Below are positions 1-8,301 of a stretch of DNA of 64,000 nucleotides, piece by piece. Origin of the DNA: Chryseobacterium pennae (GTDB lineage: Bacteria > Bacteroidota > Bacteroidia > Flavobacteriales > Weeksellaceae). The stretch is from NCBI RefSeq assembly GCF_003385515.1, contig NZ_QNVT01000003.1, forward strand, positions 213,211 to 277,210. Reading direction: 5' to 3'. How positions within the stretch are numbered: position 1 is the first letter of the stretch; every line of letters starts with the position of its first letter. The position numbers and the translations under genes are program-made. The notes under the pieces were generated by a model. That model was given only the letters and a program-made list of their open reading frames with translations. It was not told where the DNA came from and ran no database searches.

Positions 1-43
1 TTCTGATAAAGATGGTGTAATTGACAATATTATTCATAGGTAA
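1..43 (+). CDS. 3' end of an unknown gene (partial)
   Basis: The window opens inside a reading frame whose codons start at base 2 and end at the TAA at 41-43. Only 13 residues remain, ending SDKDGVIDNIIHR. The DKDGVID stretch resembles the calcium-binding loops of EF-hand or thrombospondin type 3 repeats, common in secreted Bacteroidota proteins, but this is too little for a call. Most of the gene lies before the window. Confidence 0.4.
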   Translation, partial: SDKDGVIDNIIHR

Positions 44-136
44 TGTTTAATAAATTAAATAAAAAAGGGATGAAGTAATTCAAGACCACTGAAAAAGTGT
101 ATTCATTTTGAATGCATATATTTCGGGTAAGAAATT

Positions 137-184
137 AAGAGCTTATTACGTGATTTTAAACCTCGTATTAAGCTCTTTTTTTTT
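137..184. terminator. Possible rho-independent terminator
   Basis: AAGAGCTTA at 137-145 pairs perfectly with TAAGCTCTT at 169-177, followed by a T run to 184. The loop is long (23 bases), so it is weaker than a classic terminator. It lies between the gene ending at 43 and the transposase remnant. Confidence 0.4.
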
Positions 185-223
185 GAGCTTTTTTGAAGTC
201 TGCTTTGATGAATATGTTTTTTT

Positions 224-563
224 CTAGATAAGTTTCAATATTCTTTTTAAATTGACTGCGAAAATAGCCATTGCTCCCTGCATTTGTATATTTTCAATGC
301 CATAAGAGCTTGCTCTGTCATACCCATGTACGTTTTTTAGTTCATTGTTTTTAGCTTCAATTCTATACCGATACTTTGGTTTTTCTTTGTAATAATCACT
401 TTTCTGAAAAGCCATTTGATCTTGATGTAATTCTGATTTTATAGAGACTGAATGCGTTTTTGTTTTAGAACCTTCTTTGTAACAACCTTCTTTTAATGAA
501 CAAATTTTACATTTTTCAACCCCTTTTTATCTTTCAGTGACCTCAGTAATTCATCTGTTTTTT
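224..563 (-). pseudogene. IS1182-type transposase remnant (C-terminal fragment)
   Basis: On the minus strand the last 63 codons read smoothly (EAKNNELKNVHGYD, then QGAMAIFAVNLKRILKL). This is the C-terminal signature I know from IS1182-family DDE transposases. The same frame continues upstream through a cysteine-rich stretch (CKICSLKEGCYKEG) without a start codon and then meets a TAA. A one-base shift in an A run near 520 restores similar sequence (TDELLRSLKDKKG) up to about 563. The N-terminal catalytic part is absent and I see no intact IS ends, so this is a truncated, frameshifted relic. Confidence 0.75.
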
Positions 564-657
564 ATTATAAATTCAATTGTTATTTTAAAGGCCAATTTCC
601 TACTGAAGATTATATTTTGTTTGTTATTATTTTATGGGATTTCAGAGATTAATTTCA

Positions 658-665
658 TAAATTTG
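658..665 (+). promoter_or_regulatory. Candidate -7 promoter box for cbpA
   Basis: TAAATTTG matches the Bacteroidota -7 consensus TAnnTTTG and ends 16 bases before the ATG at 682. No TTG at the expected -33 spacing is visible, so the promoter is only half supported. Confidence 0.35.
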
Positions 666-681
666 AGTAAATATCGTTTCT

Positions 682-1590
682 ATGGCTTATATAGATTACT
701 ATAAAATTTTAGGCGTAGATAAAAGCGCAACCCAGGATGATATCAAAAAGGCATACCGGAAATTGGCCAGAAAGCTGCATCCGGACCTTAATCCTGATGA
801 TAAAGAATCAGAAAGAAAATTCAAAGAGCTGAACGAAGCCAATGAAGTTCTCAGCAATCCTGAAAACCGTACAAAGTATGATAAATACGGAGAAAACTGG
901 AAACATGGTGAAGAGTATGAAAAAGCGCAACAGCAGCAAAGACAGTACCAGCAACAGAACCATGATGGAGGTTTCTCTGGTGCAGACTTTGGAGAAGGCG
1001 AAGATTTTTCAGATTTCTTCCAAAATATGTTTGGTGGAGCTGATGGCTTTGGTAAAAGTTCCAGAGGAAGAGCTTCAGGAAAGTTTAAAGGACAGGATGT
1101 ACAGGCAGAACTAACCCTGAATTTGAGAGATGCTGCGATAACCCACCCGCAAACTTTTGAAATCAATGGTAAAAAAGTGAGAATTACAATTCCTGCCGGT
1201 GTTTATGATGGGCAGAAAATCAAATTAAAAGGCCATGGAAATCCGGGAGTGAGCGGGGGGCCAAACGGGGATCTTTATATCATATTCAATATTCCTGTAG
1301 ATCCTGATTTTGAAAGGGTAGGAGATGATCTTAAAACAAAAATTGCTATTGATTTGTATACCGCAGTTTTAGGAGGGGACGTAAAAGTGAATACACTGGA
1401 TGGAAGTGTAAATCTTAAAGTAAAACCGGAGACCCAAAGCGGAATAACCGTAAGACTGAAAGGAAAGGGCTTCCCTGTCTATAAAAAAGATGGGGAACAT
1501 GGCGATCTTTTTGTCACCTACGAAGTGAAACTGCCTGTTAATCTTACCGATAAGCAGAAAGAACTTTTTGAACAACTTAAAAATTCCTAG
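682..1590 (+). CDS. cbpA: DnaJ-type co-chaperone, CbpA-like (class B J protein)
   Basis: A 302-residue J-domain protein that stimulates the ATPase of DnaK and presents unfolded clients, in the cytoplasm. The J domain covers about residues 4-70 with the essential HPD motif at 33-35. A Gln-rich then Gly/Phe-rich linker follows (about 80-135), and the rest matches the two beta-sandwich client-binding domains of DnaJ C-terminal regions. The four CxxCxGxG zinc repeats of DnaJ are missing, which places it with CbpA rather than DnaJ. The next gene, 3 bases downstream, is a CbpM-like modulator, the classical CbpA partner. A TAnnTTTG box lies just upstream. Confidence 0.92.
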   Translation: MAYIDYYKILGVDKSATQDDIKKAYRKLARKLHPDLNPDDKESERKFKELNEANEVLSNPENRTKYDKYGENWKHGEEYEKAQQQQRQYQQQNHDGGFSGADFGEGEDFSDFFQNMFGGADGFGKSSRGRASGKFKGQDVQAELTLNLRDAAITHPQTFEINGKKVRITIPAGVYDGQKIKLKGHGNPGVSGGPNGDLYIIFNIPVDPDFERVGDDLKTKIAIDLYTAVLGGDVKVNTLDGSVNLKVKPETQSGITVRLKGKGFPVYKKDGEHGDLFVTYEVKLPVNLTDKQKELFEQLKNS

Positions 1591-1593
1591 GCT

Positions 1594-1896
1594 ATGAGTG
1601 AAAGAATATCACGGGAAGAACTCGTAAGAATATACAATATAGAAATCACCTTTTTTGATGAGCTTGTAGATTATGGTCTGCTGAACATATACATTGAAAA
1701 TGAAGTTCATTATCTGATGTATGAAGACCTGCCGGATCTGGAAAAATTTGCCAACTGGCATTATGACCTTGAAATCAATCTTCCCGGTTTGGAAGTTATT
1801 CATAATATGCTGAAAAAACTGGACGCTTTAAAACGGAGAAACAGAGAGCTGATGAATAAACTTTCAGCAATCAGTGACCAATATGAAGATATTTAG
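1594..1896 (+). CDS. cbpM: Chaperone modulator CbpM-like protein
   Basis: A 100-residue protein with a MerR-like helix-turn-helix N-terminus (ISREELVRIYNIEITFF) and a long C-terminal helix (about 65-95, LDALKRRNRELMNKL), as in CbpM/YccV proteins. CbpM binds the J domain of CbpA and blocks its stimulation of DnaK. The gene follows cbpA by 3 bases, so the two are almost certainly co-transcribed and possibly translationally coupled. Neighbourhood supports the assignment more than sequence identity, which is low in this family. Confidence 0.8.
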   Translation: MSERISREELVRIYNIEITFFDELVDYGLLNIYIENEVHYLMYEDLPDLEKFANWHYDLEINLPGLEVIHNMLKKLDALKRRNRELMNKLSAISDQYEDI

Positions 1897-1931
1897 CTTA
1901 GTTTTGTAGCTTTTTAAAGCAACCATGTATT

Positions 1932-2459
1932 ATGAGTGAGGAAAAAGTAATTACATTAAAACCTGAGAGAAAGAATTTTGAAGATATTTATTTTAGCGGA
2001 AATCAGGGAAGTCTGCTTTTTTCTCCTACCACTAAAGGTAAAACAATAACTACAATTGCAGCAGCCATCATTTTATTGGTTGCATTACTTCTGAAAGACA
2101 ATTTTAGTAAAGAAAGTCAAGGTATCTTATACTTTTTCAGCTTTATTTTACTGCTTTGTGCTATTTATCTGTCTGTAAGTGTTAATAAGGTTTCAAGATG
2201 GAAAAAACAGGTAAATCATTACCTGAATACTCTGGAAAAATGTAAGATTTACGAAATTAGAATCGAACATAATTTTTTTACAGTCAATATTGATGATGAA
2301 AAAGAGACCAGTGAATGGAAAGACTTTGAGTTTTTTGACAGTAACAATGATTTCATTTCCCTTGAAGGAAAATACAGCTATATGTTTCCCAGAAAGGCAA
2401 TGAGTGAAAGAGAATATTCTTTACTTAAGACCATTTTAAAAGAGAATATAAAATCATAA
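1932..2459 (+). CDS. Hypothetical membrane protein with two TM helices
   Basis: A 175-residue protein with two hydrophobic helices close together (about residues 36-54 and 65-83) separated by a short charged loop, then a soluble C-terminal domain of about 90 residues. This layout, with a compact C-terminal domain rich in Phe and Glu, resembles YcxB-like proteins, but I see no diagnostic motif and give no function. It starts 35 bases after cbpM and ends at a strong terminator, so it may be the last gene of the cbpA operon. Confidence 0.75.
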   Translation: MSEEKVITLKPERKNFEDIYFSGNQGSLLFSPTTKGKTITTIAAAIILLVALLLKDNFSKESQGILYFFSFILLLCAIYLSVSVNKVSRWKKQVNHYLNTLEKCKIYEIRIEHNFFTVNIDDEKETSEWKDFEFFDSNNDFISLEGKYSYMFPRKAMSEREYSLLKTILKENIKS

Positions 2460-2460
2460 A

Positions 2461-2489
2461 AAAATCAGAGCAAAACGCTCTGATTTTTT
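2461..2489. terminator. Bidirectional rho-independent terminator
   Basis: An 11-bp perfect stem (AAAATCAGAGC at 2461-2471 with its complement at 2477-2487), a 5-base loop, T run on the right and A run on the left. It serves the plus-strand gene ending at 2459 and the minus-strand gene ending at 2512. Confidence 0.9.
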
Positions 2490-2511
2490 ATTTTATAATG
2501 TTGTCTTTCGC

Positions 2512-3495
2512 TTATTCCAGCCACCCCATTTCTTTCATCCACTCGTCATTGTAGATCTTTCCTACATATCTTGAACCATGATCGTGAAGCAATACTACAA
2601 TAACATCATCTTTAGTGAACTGATCTTTCATCTGAATCAATGATGCAATAGCACTTCCTGCAGAGTATCCACAGAAGATTCCTTCTTCTTTAGCCAGTTT
2701 TCTTGCATAGATGGCTCCATCTTTATCAGTTACTTTCTCAAAATGATCGATAACAGACATATCGTAGTTTTCAGGAATGATATCTTCACCAATTCCTTCA
2801 GTGATATAAGTATAAGCGTGATCGTAGTGTAATTCTCCGGTTTCATGGAATTCTTTAAGGATAGAACCGTAAGTATCAACTCCAATCACTTTAATATCTT
2901 TATTTTTTTCCTTGAAGAATGTTCCACATCCTGTAACGGTACCTCCTGTTCCTGCTCCTGCTACAAAGTGAGTAAGTTTCCCTTCCGTCTGTTCCCAGAT
3001 CTCAGGTGCCGTAGACTCGTAGTGAGCGGTTCTGTTGGATAAGTTGTCATATTGGTTTACATACCATCCGTTTTCTGTTTCCTTAGCCAGTCTTTTAGAT
3101 ACTGAATAATAAGAACGCGGATCTGTAGGTTTTACATCTGTAGGGCAAACGATTACTTCAGCACCCACAGCACGAAGGATATCGCACTTTTCTTTAGATT
3201 GTTTGGAATTGGTTACAAAGATACATTTGTATCCTTTGATGATAGCAGCCAGCGCCAGTCCCATTCCTGTATTTCCGGAAGTTCCTTCAATAATGGTTCC
3301 CCCAGGTTTTAATCTGCCGTCTTTTTCGGCATCTTCGATCATTTTTAGAGCCATTCTGTCCTTCACCGAGTTTCCGGGGTTGAAGGTCTCAACTTTTGCT
3401 AAAACTAATGCAGGAAAGTCTTCACCTAATACATTGTTAAGTTTTACCAATGGTGTATTTCCTATAGTTTCAAGGATATTTTTTGCGTATTTCAT
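2512..3495 (-). CDS. PLP-dependent cystathionine beta-synthase / cysteine synthase family enzyme
   Basis: A 327-residue fold-type II PLP enzyme of the CBS/CysK family, acting in cytoplasmic sulfur amino acid metabolism. The Schiff-base lysine is Lys45 in GNSVKDR. TSGNTG (71-76) is the substrate loop, GAGTGGT binds the PLP phosphate, and CGYSAGS lies near the pyridine ring. Several stretches resemble eukaryotic CBS more than CysK (DTYGSIL, TEGIGEDIIP and the C-terminal DEWMKEMGWL), so a homocysteine- or serine-using CBS activity is at least as likely as O-acetylserine sulfhydrylase. There is no C-terminal regulatory CBS-domain pair and no haem-binding N-terminus. A TAnnTTTG box lies just upstream of the start. 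Confidence 0.88.
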   Translation of the reverse strand: MKYAKNILETIGNTPLVKLNNVLGEDFPALVLAKVETFNPGNSVKDRMALKMIEDAEKDGRLKPGGTIIEGTSGNTGMGLALAAIIKGYKCIFVTNSKQSKEKCDILRAVGAEVIVCPTDVKPTDPRSYYSVSKRLAKETENGWYVNQYDNLSNRTAHYESTAPEIWEQTEGKLTHFVAGAGTGGTVTGCGTFFKEKNKDIKVIGVDTYGSILKEFHETGELHYDHAYTYITEGIGEDIIPENYDMSVIDHFEKVTDKDGAIYARKLAKEEGIFCGYSAGSAIASLIQMKDQFTKDDVIVVLLHDHGSRYVGKIYNDEWMKEMGWLE

Positions 3496-3514
3496 AAATG
3501 TTTTATATGCGGTG

Positions 3515-3522
3515 CAAAGATA
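3515..3522 (-). promoter_or_regulatory. Candidate -7 promoter box for the CBS-like gene
   Basis: Read on the minus strand this is TATCTTTG, a full match to TAnnTTTG, 19 bases before the ATG at 3495. No convincing -33 TTG is seen. Confidence 0.45.
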
Positions 3523-3608
3523 ATGCTTTTAAAATTATCTGTATTGAGATCATACGTCTTTAAAGATCAAAAACAGATCAGCAAAAACTTTAAATTTTGA
3601 TATTGAGT

Positions 3609-4838
3609 TTAATTATACTTGATTGCCTTCACCGGGGAAATCTTACTGATCAGATAACTCGGAATAATTAAGGCAAGAGCAGATATAGCCAAAATTCCTA
3701 ATGAAATAGATACAATGGCCACAGGGTTAAGGTCTACCGGAACTGTACTCACATAGTAATTTTCCGGGTTAAGCTTAATAATTCCAAAGAATTTCTGGAT
3801 AAGAATTAATCCTAATCCAATGGCATTACCATATAAAAGACCTGGAATCATGATGATAAGTGTATAATTGATAAAGGTAGCTCTGATCTGCGCATTGCTA
3901 GCTCCTAAAGTCTTCAGCAAACCTATGGAATTGGTTCTTTCAATAATAAGAATCAGAAGAACCATAATAATATTGATAACCACTACAATCAGCATGATAA
4001 TGATGATCAGAGCGATGTTGGTATCGAAAATACTGATCCAGTCCGTGATTTGTGGAAATTTTTCAGTTGCTTTTTCAGCATAATTCTTATAGCCGATCAG
4101 TTTTTCGATTTCAGGAAAATCTTTGTCGATGTCATTAACGTTTTTCAGGAAAATGTCGATTCCGCCAATCTCATCAGGCTTCATATCCTGAATTTTTCTG
4201 GCATGATTAATTCCACCAATCACAAACTGTTCATCAATAAGTTTGATATCCGTTCTATAGATTCCGATAATTTTGAATTTACGATAAAGTGGTTTTTGAT
4301 CTGCTTTTAAGAAAACCGTAACGATACTGTCGTTTACTTTAAGGTGGAGATCTTTGGCTATTTTTTGTGAAATGGCCACATCACTGTTGAAGCCTACTTC
4401 TGTAACCTTGGGAGTAGTTCCAGCGATAAGGAATTTTTTAAACCTTAAACTGTCGAAGTCTTTTCCGATTCCTTTGAATATAATTCCTGCAAAATTATGC
4501 TCATTACGCATAATCCCGGTAACAGTCACATATTTTTGGGTACTTTCCACATCAGGAAGTTCCCTTATTTTAGCAATATTCAATCCATGGTTATCTAAAA
4601 CCGAGGTGTTATAAGAGGAATTGGATCGGGTAGATCTTACCGTGATGTGTCCGCTGAAATCTGCCAGTCTCTCCTTAATAGCTTTTTTGGAACCGAATCC
4701 AGTGGCTACAGTAATCAGGGAAACAATGATTCCCAGTGCTACGGAAAGCCTGCCAATGAAGATGATAACCCTTGAAAGGTTATTTTTGTTATCTTTGGAA
4801 AATGCTATTTTTCTAGAGAAATATAAAGGAAACTTCAA
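3609..4838 (-). CDS. ABC transporter permease, LolC/LolE (MacB/FtsX) type
   Basis: An inner-membrane permease of the FtsX superfamily: one N-terminal TM helix (about residues 24-46), a long extracytoplasmic MacB-like domain (about 47-270), then three C-terminal TM helices. IERTNSIGLLKTLGAS is the coupling motif typical of LolC/E and FtsX. LolCDE releases lipoproteins for transport to the outer membrane; Bacteroidota relatives are assumed similar. I chose the TTG at 4838 (then KFPLYFSRK) because family members begin with a short stretch of this kind before TM1. An ATG at 4907 in frame would add 23 residues and overlap the divergent gene by 65 bases. The ATPase partner is not adjacent. Confidence 0.85.
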   Translation of the reverse strand: MKFPLYFSRKIAFSKDNKNNLSRVIIFIGRLSVALGIIVSLITVATGFGSKKAIKERLADFSGHITVRSTRSNSSYNTSVLDNHGLNIAKIRELPDVESTQKYVTVTGIMRNEHNFAGIIFKGIGKDFDSLRFKKFLIAGTTPKVTEVGFNSDVAISQKIAKDLHLKVNDSIVTVFLKADQKPLYRKFKIIGIYRTDIKLIDEQFVIGGINHARKIQDMKPDEIGGIDIFLKNVNDIDKDFPEIEKLIGYKNYAEKATEKFPQITDWISIFDTNIALIIIIMLIVVVINIIMVLLILIIERTNSIGLLKTLGASNAQIRATFINYTLIIMIPGLLYGNAIGLGLILIQKFFGIIKLNPENYYVSTVPVDLNPVAIVSISLGILAISALALIIPSYLISKISPVKAIKYN

Positions 4839-4842
4839 GCTT

Positions 4843-6039
4843 ATGAATTTAGATTTCAAAATTAAAAATTTACTTCTGATTTGCCTAATTTTTTTAGGAG
4901 TATTCAACCAATATTATTCTCAAACTCAAGTTCAACCGGATTTTAAAACCGGAGCAGATCAGCCTGAGCTTTATTTATCCTTATTAAAAGATAAAACGAT
5001 TGGAGTAGTGACCAATCAGACAGGTTTGATGAGTGACAGAACTCACCTCGTAGATTTTTTAGTCAAAAATGGGGTGAAGATCAAAGCTATTTTTGCCCCT
5101 GAACATGGTTTCAGAGGAGATGCTGATGCGGGAGCAAAAGTGAAAAACGGGGTGGATGTAAAAACCGGAATTCCCATTGTTTCCCTGTATGGCAGTAATA
5201 AAAAGCCGAAACCTGAACAATTGGCAGGAATAGATATTGTTGTTTTTGATATTCAGGATGTGGGAGTGAGGTTCTATACATATATTTCTACTCTAACTTA
5301 TCTCATGGAAGCAGGTGCTGAAAATAAGGTTGAAGTAATGGTTCTGGATCGCCCCAATCCGCATGACGGATATACAGACGGCCCTGTTTTGAGAAAAAAA
5401 TGGGCCAGTTTCGTTGGAATGCACGAAGTTCCGGTAGTTTATGGACTGACTATCGGGGAATATGGAAATATGGTAAATGGAGAAAAATGGCTGAAAAATG
5501 GTGTTCAGGCAAAATATACCCTGATTCCAATGAAAAATTACCATAAAAAGCAACGCTATACGATATTAGACAAACCATCACCAAATTTACCTAATGATAA
5601 GGCGATTAATTTATACCCTATCTTATGTTTTTTTGAAGGGACTCAGGTTTCTGTAGGAAGAGGAACTGATCAGCCTTTTCAGATTTATGGTTCACCGTGG
5701 ACGGAAAGTTTACCCTATAAATTTACCCCTAAACCAAGCTATGGAGCTAAGGATCCATTTCTGAATGGGAAGCTGTGTTATGGAGAAGACCTTTCCAGCT
5801 ATCCTAAGGACCTGAGAGAACTGAATCTTGAATGGGTAATCAAAGCTTACCAGGCCTATAAAAATCCGCAGCTGGATTTCTTTTTGAAGAATCTGTGGTT
5901 TGATACCCTTTCGGGAACTGATGAATTCAGAAAACAGATTATTGCCGGAAAATCAATTCCTGAAATTAAGGCTTCATGGAAAAAGGATCTGGAGGATTTT
6001 GAAAAGATCAGAACCCGATATGTGACGTACGAAGATTAA
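4843..6039 (+). CDS. namZ: Exo-beta-N-acetylmuramidase NamZ family (DUF1343)
   Basis: A 398-residue exported protein. The signal peptide (about 1-27, ending NQYYSQ) shows that translation starts at the ATG at 4843, although the frame stays open farther upstream. The motif APEHGFRG (Glu87) is the hallmark of the DUF1343/NamZ family, with Glu as presumed catalytic residue. VVTNQTG, DIQDVGVRFYTY and DRPNP are further conserved blocks. NamZ enzymes remove terminal MurNAc from the non-reducing ends of peptidoglycan fragments, so a periplasmic role in wall recycling is likely. The gene is divergent from the permease with only 4 bases between the preferred starts. Confidence 0.88.
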   Translation: MNLDFKIKNLLLICLIFLGVFNQYYSQTQVQPDFKTGADQPELYLSLLKDKTIGVVTNQTGLMSDRTHLVDFLVKNGVKIKAIFAPEHGFRGDADAGAKVKNGVDVKTGIPIVSLYGSNKKPKPEQLAGIDIVVFDIQDVGVRFYTYISTLTYLMEAGAENKVEVMVLDRPNPHDGYTDGPVLRKKWASFVGMHEVPVVYGLTIGEYGNMVNGEKWLKNGVQAKYTLIPMKNYHKKQRYTILDKPSPNLPNDKAINLYPILCFFEGTQVSVGRGTDQPFQIYGSPWTESLPYKFTPKPSYGAKDPFLNGKLCYGEDLSSYPKDLRELNLEWVIKAYQAYKNPQLDFFLKNLWFDTLSGTDEFRKQIIAGKSIPEIKASWKKDLEDFEKIRTRYVTYED

Positions 6040-6049
6040 TTAGAATAGG

Positions 6050-6178
6050 CAGGAAGCTTGAGGATGGAAGCTTGAAGTTATGAAGATCATAAAGCATGAC
6101 TTTTATTCTTTTTAAAAATCACTTAGTGGTAATGCGACTGTAAGTAACTTCCAGCCTCATGCTTCCAGCTTCCAACTT
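6050..6178. repeat. Intergenic inverted-repeat element (REP/MITE-like)
   Basis: A 29-base unit at about 6052-6080 (begins GGAAGCTTGAGGATGGAAGC) recurs inverted at about 6149-6177 with 22 of 29 positions identical by hand. The roughly 70 bases between contain short A/T runs. Relatives of the same unit lie at 26291-26871, so this is a dispersed element and not a simple terminator. It fills the convergent gap between namZ and the small membrane protein gene. Confidence 0.65.
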
Positions 6179-6181
6179 TAA

Positions 6182-6388
6182 CTAATCAAAATTTTGAGGC
6201 GGGTTTTTATCGTTTTTACCCTTATTTAATATAAATAGTCCGATTGTTAATCCGACTACACCTGCAAAAGCAGTTAATAAAGCCCTCTGTAATTTGTCTG
6301 GAAGATCATTTCCCAGATAATTCATTAAAAAAAGGATCACAAAAGTGATCACTGAAATGATGATATGATTTTTTCCGAATGGCTTCAT
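6182..6388 (-). CDS. Small hypothetical membrane protein
   Basis: 68 residues with two predicted TM helices (about 8-25 and 37-55) and a Lys/Asn-rich C-terminal tail. No recognisable family. It starts 4 bases after the stop of the DUF3575-like gene, so it is the last gene of a three-gene leftward operon with a thioredoxin-like protein first. Confidence 0.65.
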   Translation of the reverse strand: MKPFGKNHIIISVITFVILFLMNYLGNDLPDKLQRALLTAFAGVVGLTIGLFILNKGKNDKNPPQNFD

Positions 6389-6392
6389 TGTA

Positions 6393-7028
6393 TTATTTAA
6401 ATTTGTAAGAGATCATAACTCCACCTCTGTAAGGCAAAATTTCACCACTTTTATTAAGTCCTTCTACCCCAATGTCATAACGTTTTCCTGTAGTTCTGTC
6501 ATACCCTTTATAAAAACTTTGTGCAGTTCCAATAGTGGCATAAAGATCAAGATTCCATCTTTCAGATAACTGAAATTGATAACCTCCTGTGACTCCTAAC
6601 ATAATAGAAAAACCTCTTTGATAGAGATTTGATATAACGAAGGAATCTCCATTGTCTGATATAGAAATAGCATTGTTGTTCCAATAATTCCATTTCTGTG
6701 CATTATAGGCAGCCAAAGAAATATTGGCACCTAGGTACCAGTGCTTGAAAGCTTCTTTGAAATAATATCTTCCTTCAGCAGAAACAGAATAAAACTGTAA
6801 TTCATGTCCTGAAAATGATTTCCATGGAGAGATAAAGACATCTCCCTGAAGGGTATATTTAGGACTAATCTGTTTTTCTACACCCAGATTAAAAACACCT
6901 ACCGGTAAAAAAAGAGCATTTCCCTTTACATACAAACTTTTCTCTTCGCTTTGTTCCTGCTCCTGAGCCTTTAGAGATCCTATGCTCAGAAATGCCAAAG
7001 CTCCCATTAATACTCTGTATTTCATCAA
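6393..7028 (-). CDS. Secreted DUF3575-like outer-membrane beta-barrel protein
   Basis: A 211-residue protein with a signal peptide (cleavage after SLKAQ, about residue 21). The mature part is made of alternating amphipathic strands ending in SYKFK, with an aromatic final residue region as in outer-membrane barrels. The pattern VKGNALFLPVGVFNLGVE near the N-terminus and EGRYYF in the middle fit DUF3575. Role unknown. It lies between the thioredoxin-like gene (5 bases upstream) and a small membrane protein gene (4 bases downstream). Confidence 0.75.
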   Translation of the reverse strand: MMKYRVLMGALAFLSIGSLKAQEQEQSEEKSLYVKGNALFLPVGVFNLGVEKQISPKYTLQGDVFISPWKSFSGHELQFYSVSAEGRYYFKEAFKHWYLGANISLAAYNAQKWNYWNNNAISISDNGDSFVISNLYQRGFSIMLGVTGGYQFQLSERWNLDLYATIGTAQSFYKGYDRTTGKRYDIGVEGLNKSGEILPYRGGVMISYKFK

Positions 7029-7033
7029 TATGT

Positions 7034-8209
7034 TTATTTTATTTGTTTTAATAATTCCTCAGCTAATTTGGAATCTCTGTTAGCCTGAACTGCCATGTTT
7101 TTAGACATTTCAGCGTAGTTTTTTGCCATTTCTTTATTTCCGGTCAAGAAATAAAGTTTACCAAGGATATAAGTGTTTTCAGAAGTTTCTCCTCTCATTA
7201 CGGACTTTTCTGCCCATTCTGTTGCTTTTTTTAATGAAGATGGTGTTTTTACATGGTCTACAAATACCCATGCTGCTCTTAAAAGTTCATCAGGATTAAA
7301 TGAATCCGGGGTTTTATAATAATCCAATGCTGCTTTTTCGTATTCAGGGAAATTGGCATTTCTCTCATAATAGTTAAGCTTAGTCTGGTTGAGTTTTGTA
7401 GTAGCTGTTTGTTTTCCTACCAATGGTTCAGCCATTTTTATAAAGTATTCATCGTTGATCCTTTTATTTTTGTCATCAATAGACTGTTCTATGATCTTCG
7501 ATAATTTAAGCTGGGCATCAAATTCGTTATATGTTTCTTCAGGAAGAAATTTGACAATCTCTGCCTTTCTGGAAGTAAAAGCTTTGTAATTGGAATCTTC
7601 AGTTGATTTTAAGAAAAATAGCATGAATCCTATGTCATCTTTTGAAAGCGGTTCAGCTGCTTTTTTGTTTTCAAAATACCTTTCGGAGGCCTTTTTAGCA
7701 AACTCGTAATCTGTATCAGAATTTAGCCTCATTATATTGATCAGAAATTCGGGATCTTTTTCTCCGTTGGCAAATCTCTCTTTCAGAGAACCTTTTTTAT
7801 TTCCTTGAGAATTGATATCCTGAGCCATAGCCACAAACATACTTTCTTCCATATAGCCTGTGTTTCTGGAAACAAGCTCACCTTCACCGTTCAGGAAAAG
7901 ATAAGTAGGATAGGAACGGACTCCAAATTTAGAAGCAAGGTCTCTTCCTTCTCCTTTTTCCATATCAAATCTTGCATTGATGAAATTGGTATTGAAATAT
8001 TCTCTTACGGATTTCTGAGGAAAAACATTTTTTTCCATCATCTTACATGGTCCGCACCAGGAAGCATAAGCATCAATGAAAACCAGTTTTTTTTCCTTTT
8101 TAGCTTTGGCTATAATATCTTTAAATGGTAGTTCCTGGAACTGTATAGTCTCCTGAGCGGAGATCATGATAGAGCAAACAATAGATATCCCTGAGATGAT
8201 CTTCTTCAT
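7034..8209 (-). CDS. Exported thioredoxin-fold protein with helical C-terminal domain
   Basis: 391 residues from the ATG at 8209, chosen because it gives a clean signal peptide (MKKIISGIS to ISAQ); the frame is open 13 codons farther. Residues about 25-135 form a thioredoxin fold with the redox motif WCGPC (Cys52, Cys55) and a cis-proline region RSYPTYLFL. The remaining 250 residues are helical and TPR-like (LGKLYFLTGNKEMAKNYAEMS near the end). It probably acts as a periplasmic disulfide reductase or isomerase. First gene of the operon with the DUF3575-like gene. Confidence 0.85.
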   Translation of the reverse strand: MKKIISGISIVCSIMISAQETIQFQELPFKDIIAKAKKEKKLVFIDAYASWCGPCKMMEKNVFPQKSVREYFNTNFINARFDMEKGEGRDLASKFGVRSYPTYLFLNGEGELVSRNTGYMEESMFVAMAQDINSQGNKKGSLKERFANGEKDPEFLINIMRLNSDTDYEFAKKASERYFENKKAAEPLSKDDIGFMLFFLKSTEDSNYKAFTSRKAEIVKFLPEETYNEFDAQLKLSKIIEQSIDDKNKRINDEYFIKMAEPLVGKQTATTKLNQTKLNYYERNANFPEYEKAALDYYKTPDSFNPDELLRAAWVFVDHVKTPSSLKKATEWAEKSVMRGETSENTYILGKLYFLTGNKEMAKNYAEMSKNMAVQANRDSKLAEELLKQIK

Positions 8210-8301
8210 TTTCAAATAAGATTTGTAGCGAAGATAAATAATTTTCAAAATATAAAGGAGGGAATCTGAAGGTTGAATGATTTATTAACTAATTTTAAGA
8301 C

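Noticed and set aside
699..1166. Long antisense frame opposite the cbpA gene
   Set aside because: Shadow of the coding strand; Cys/Ser/Phe-rich translation with no domain.
4621..4842. Upstream extension of the namZ frame (74 codons before ATG 4843)
   Set aside because: It is antisense to the permease and precedes a clear signal peptide; the family starts with the signal peptide.
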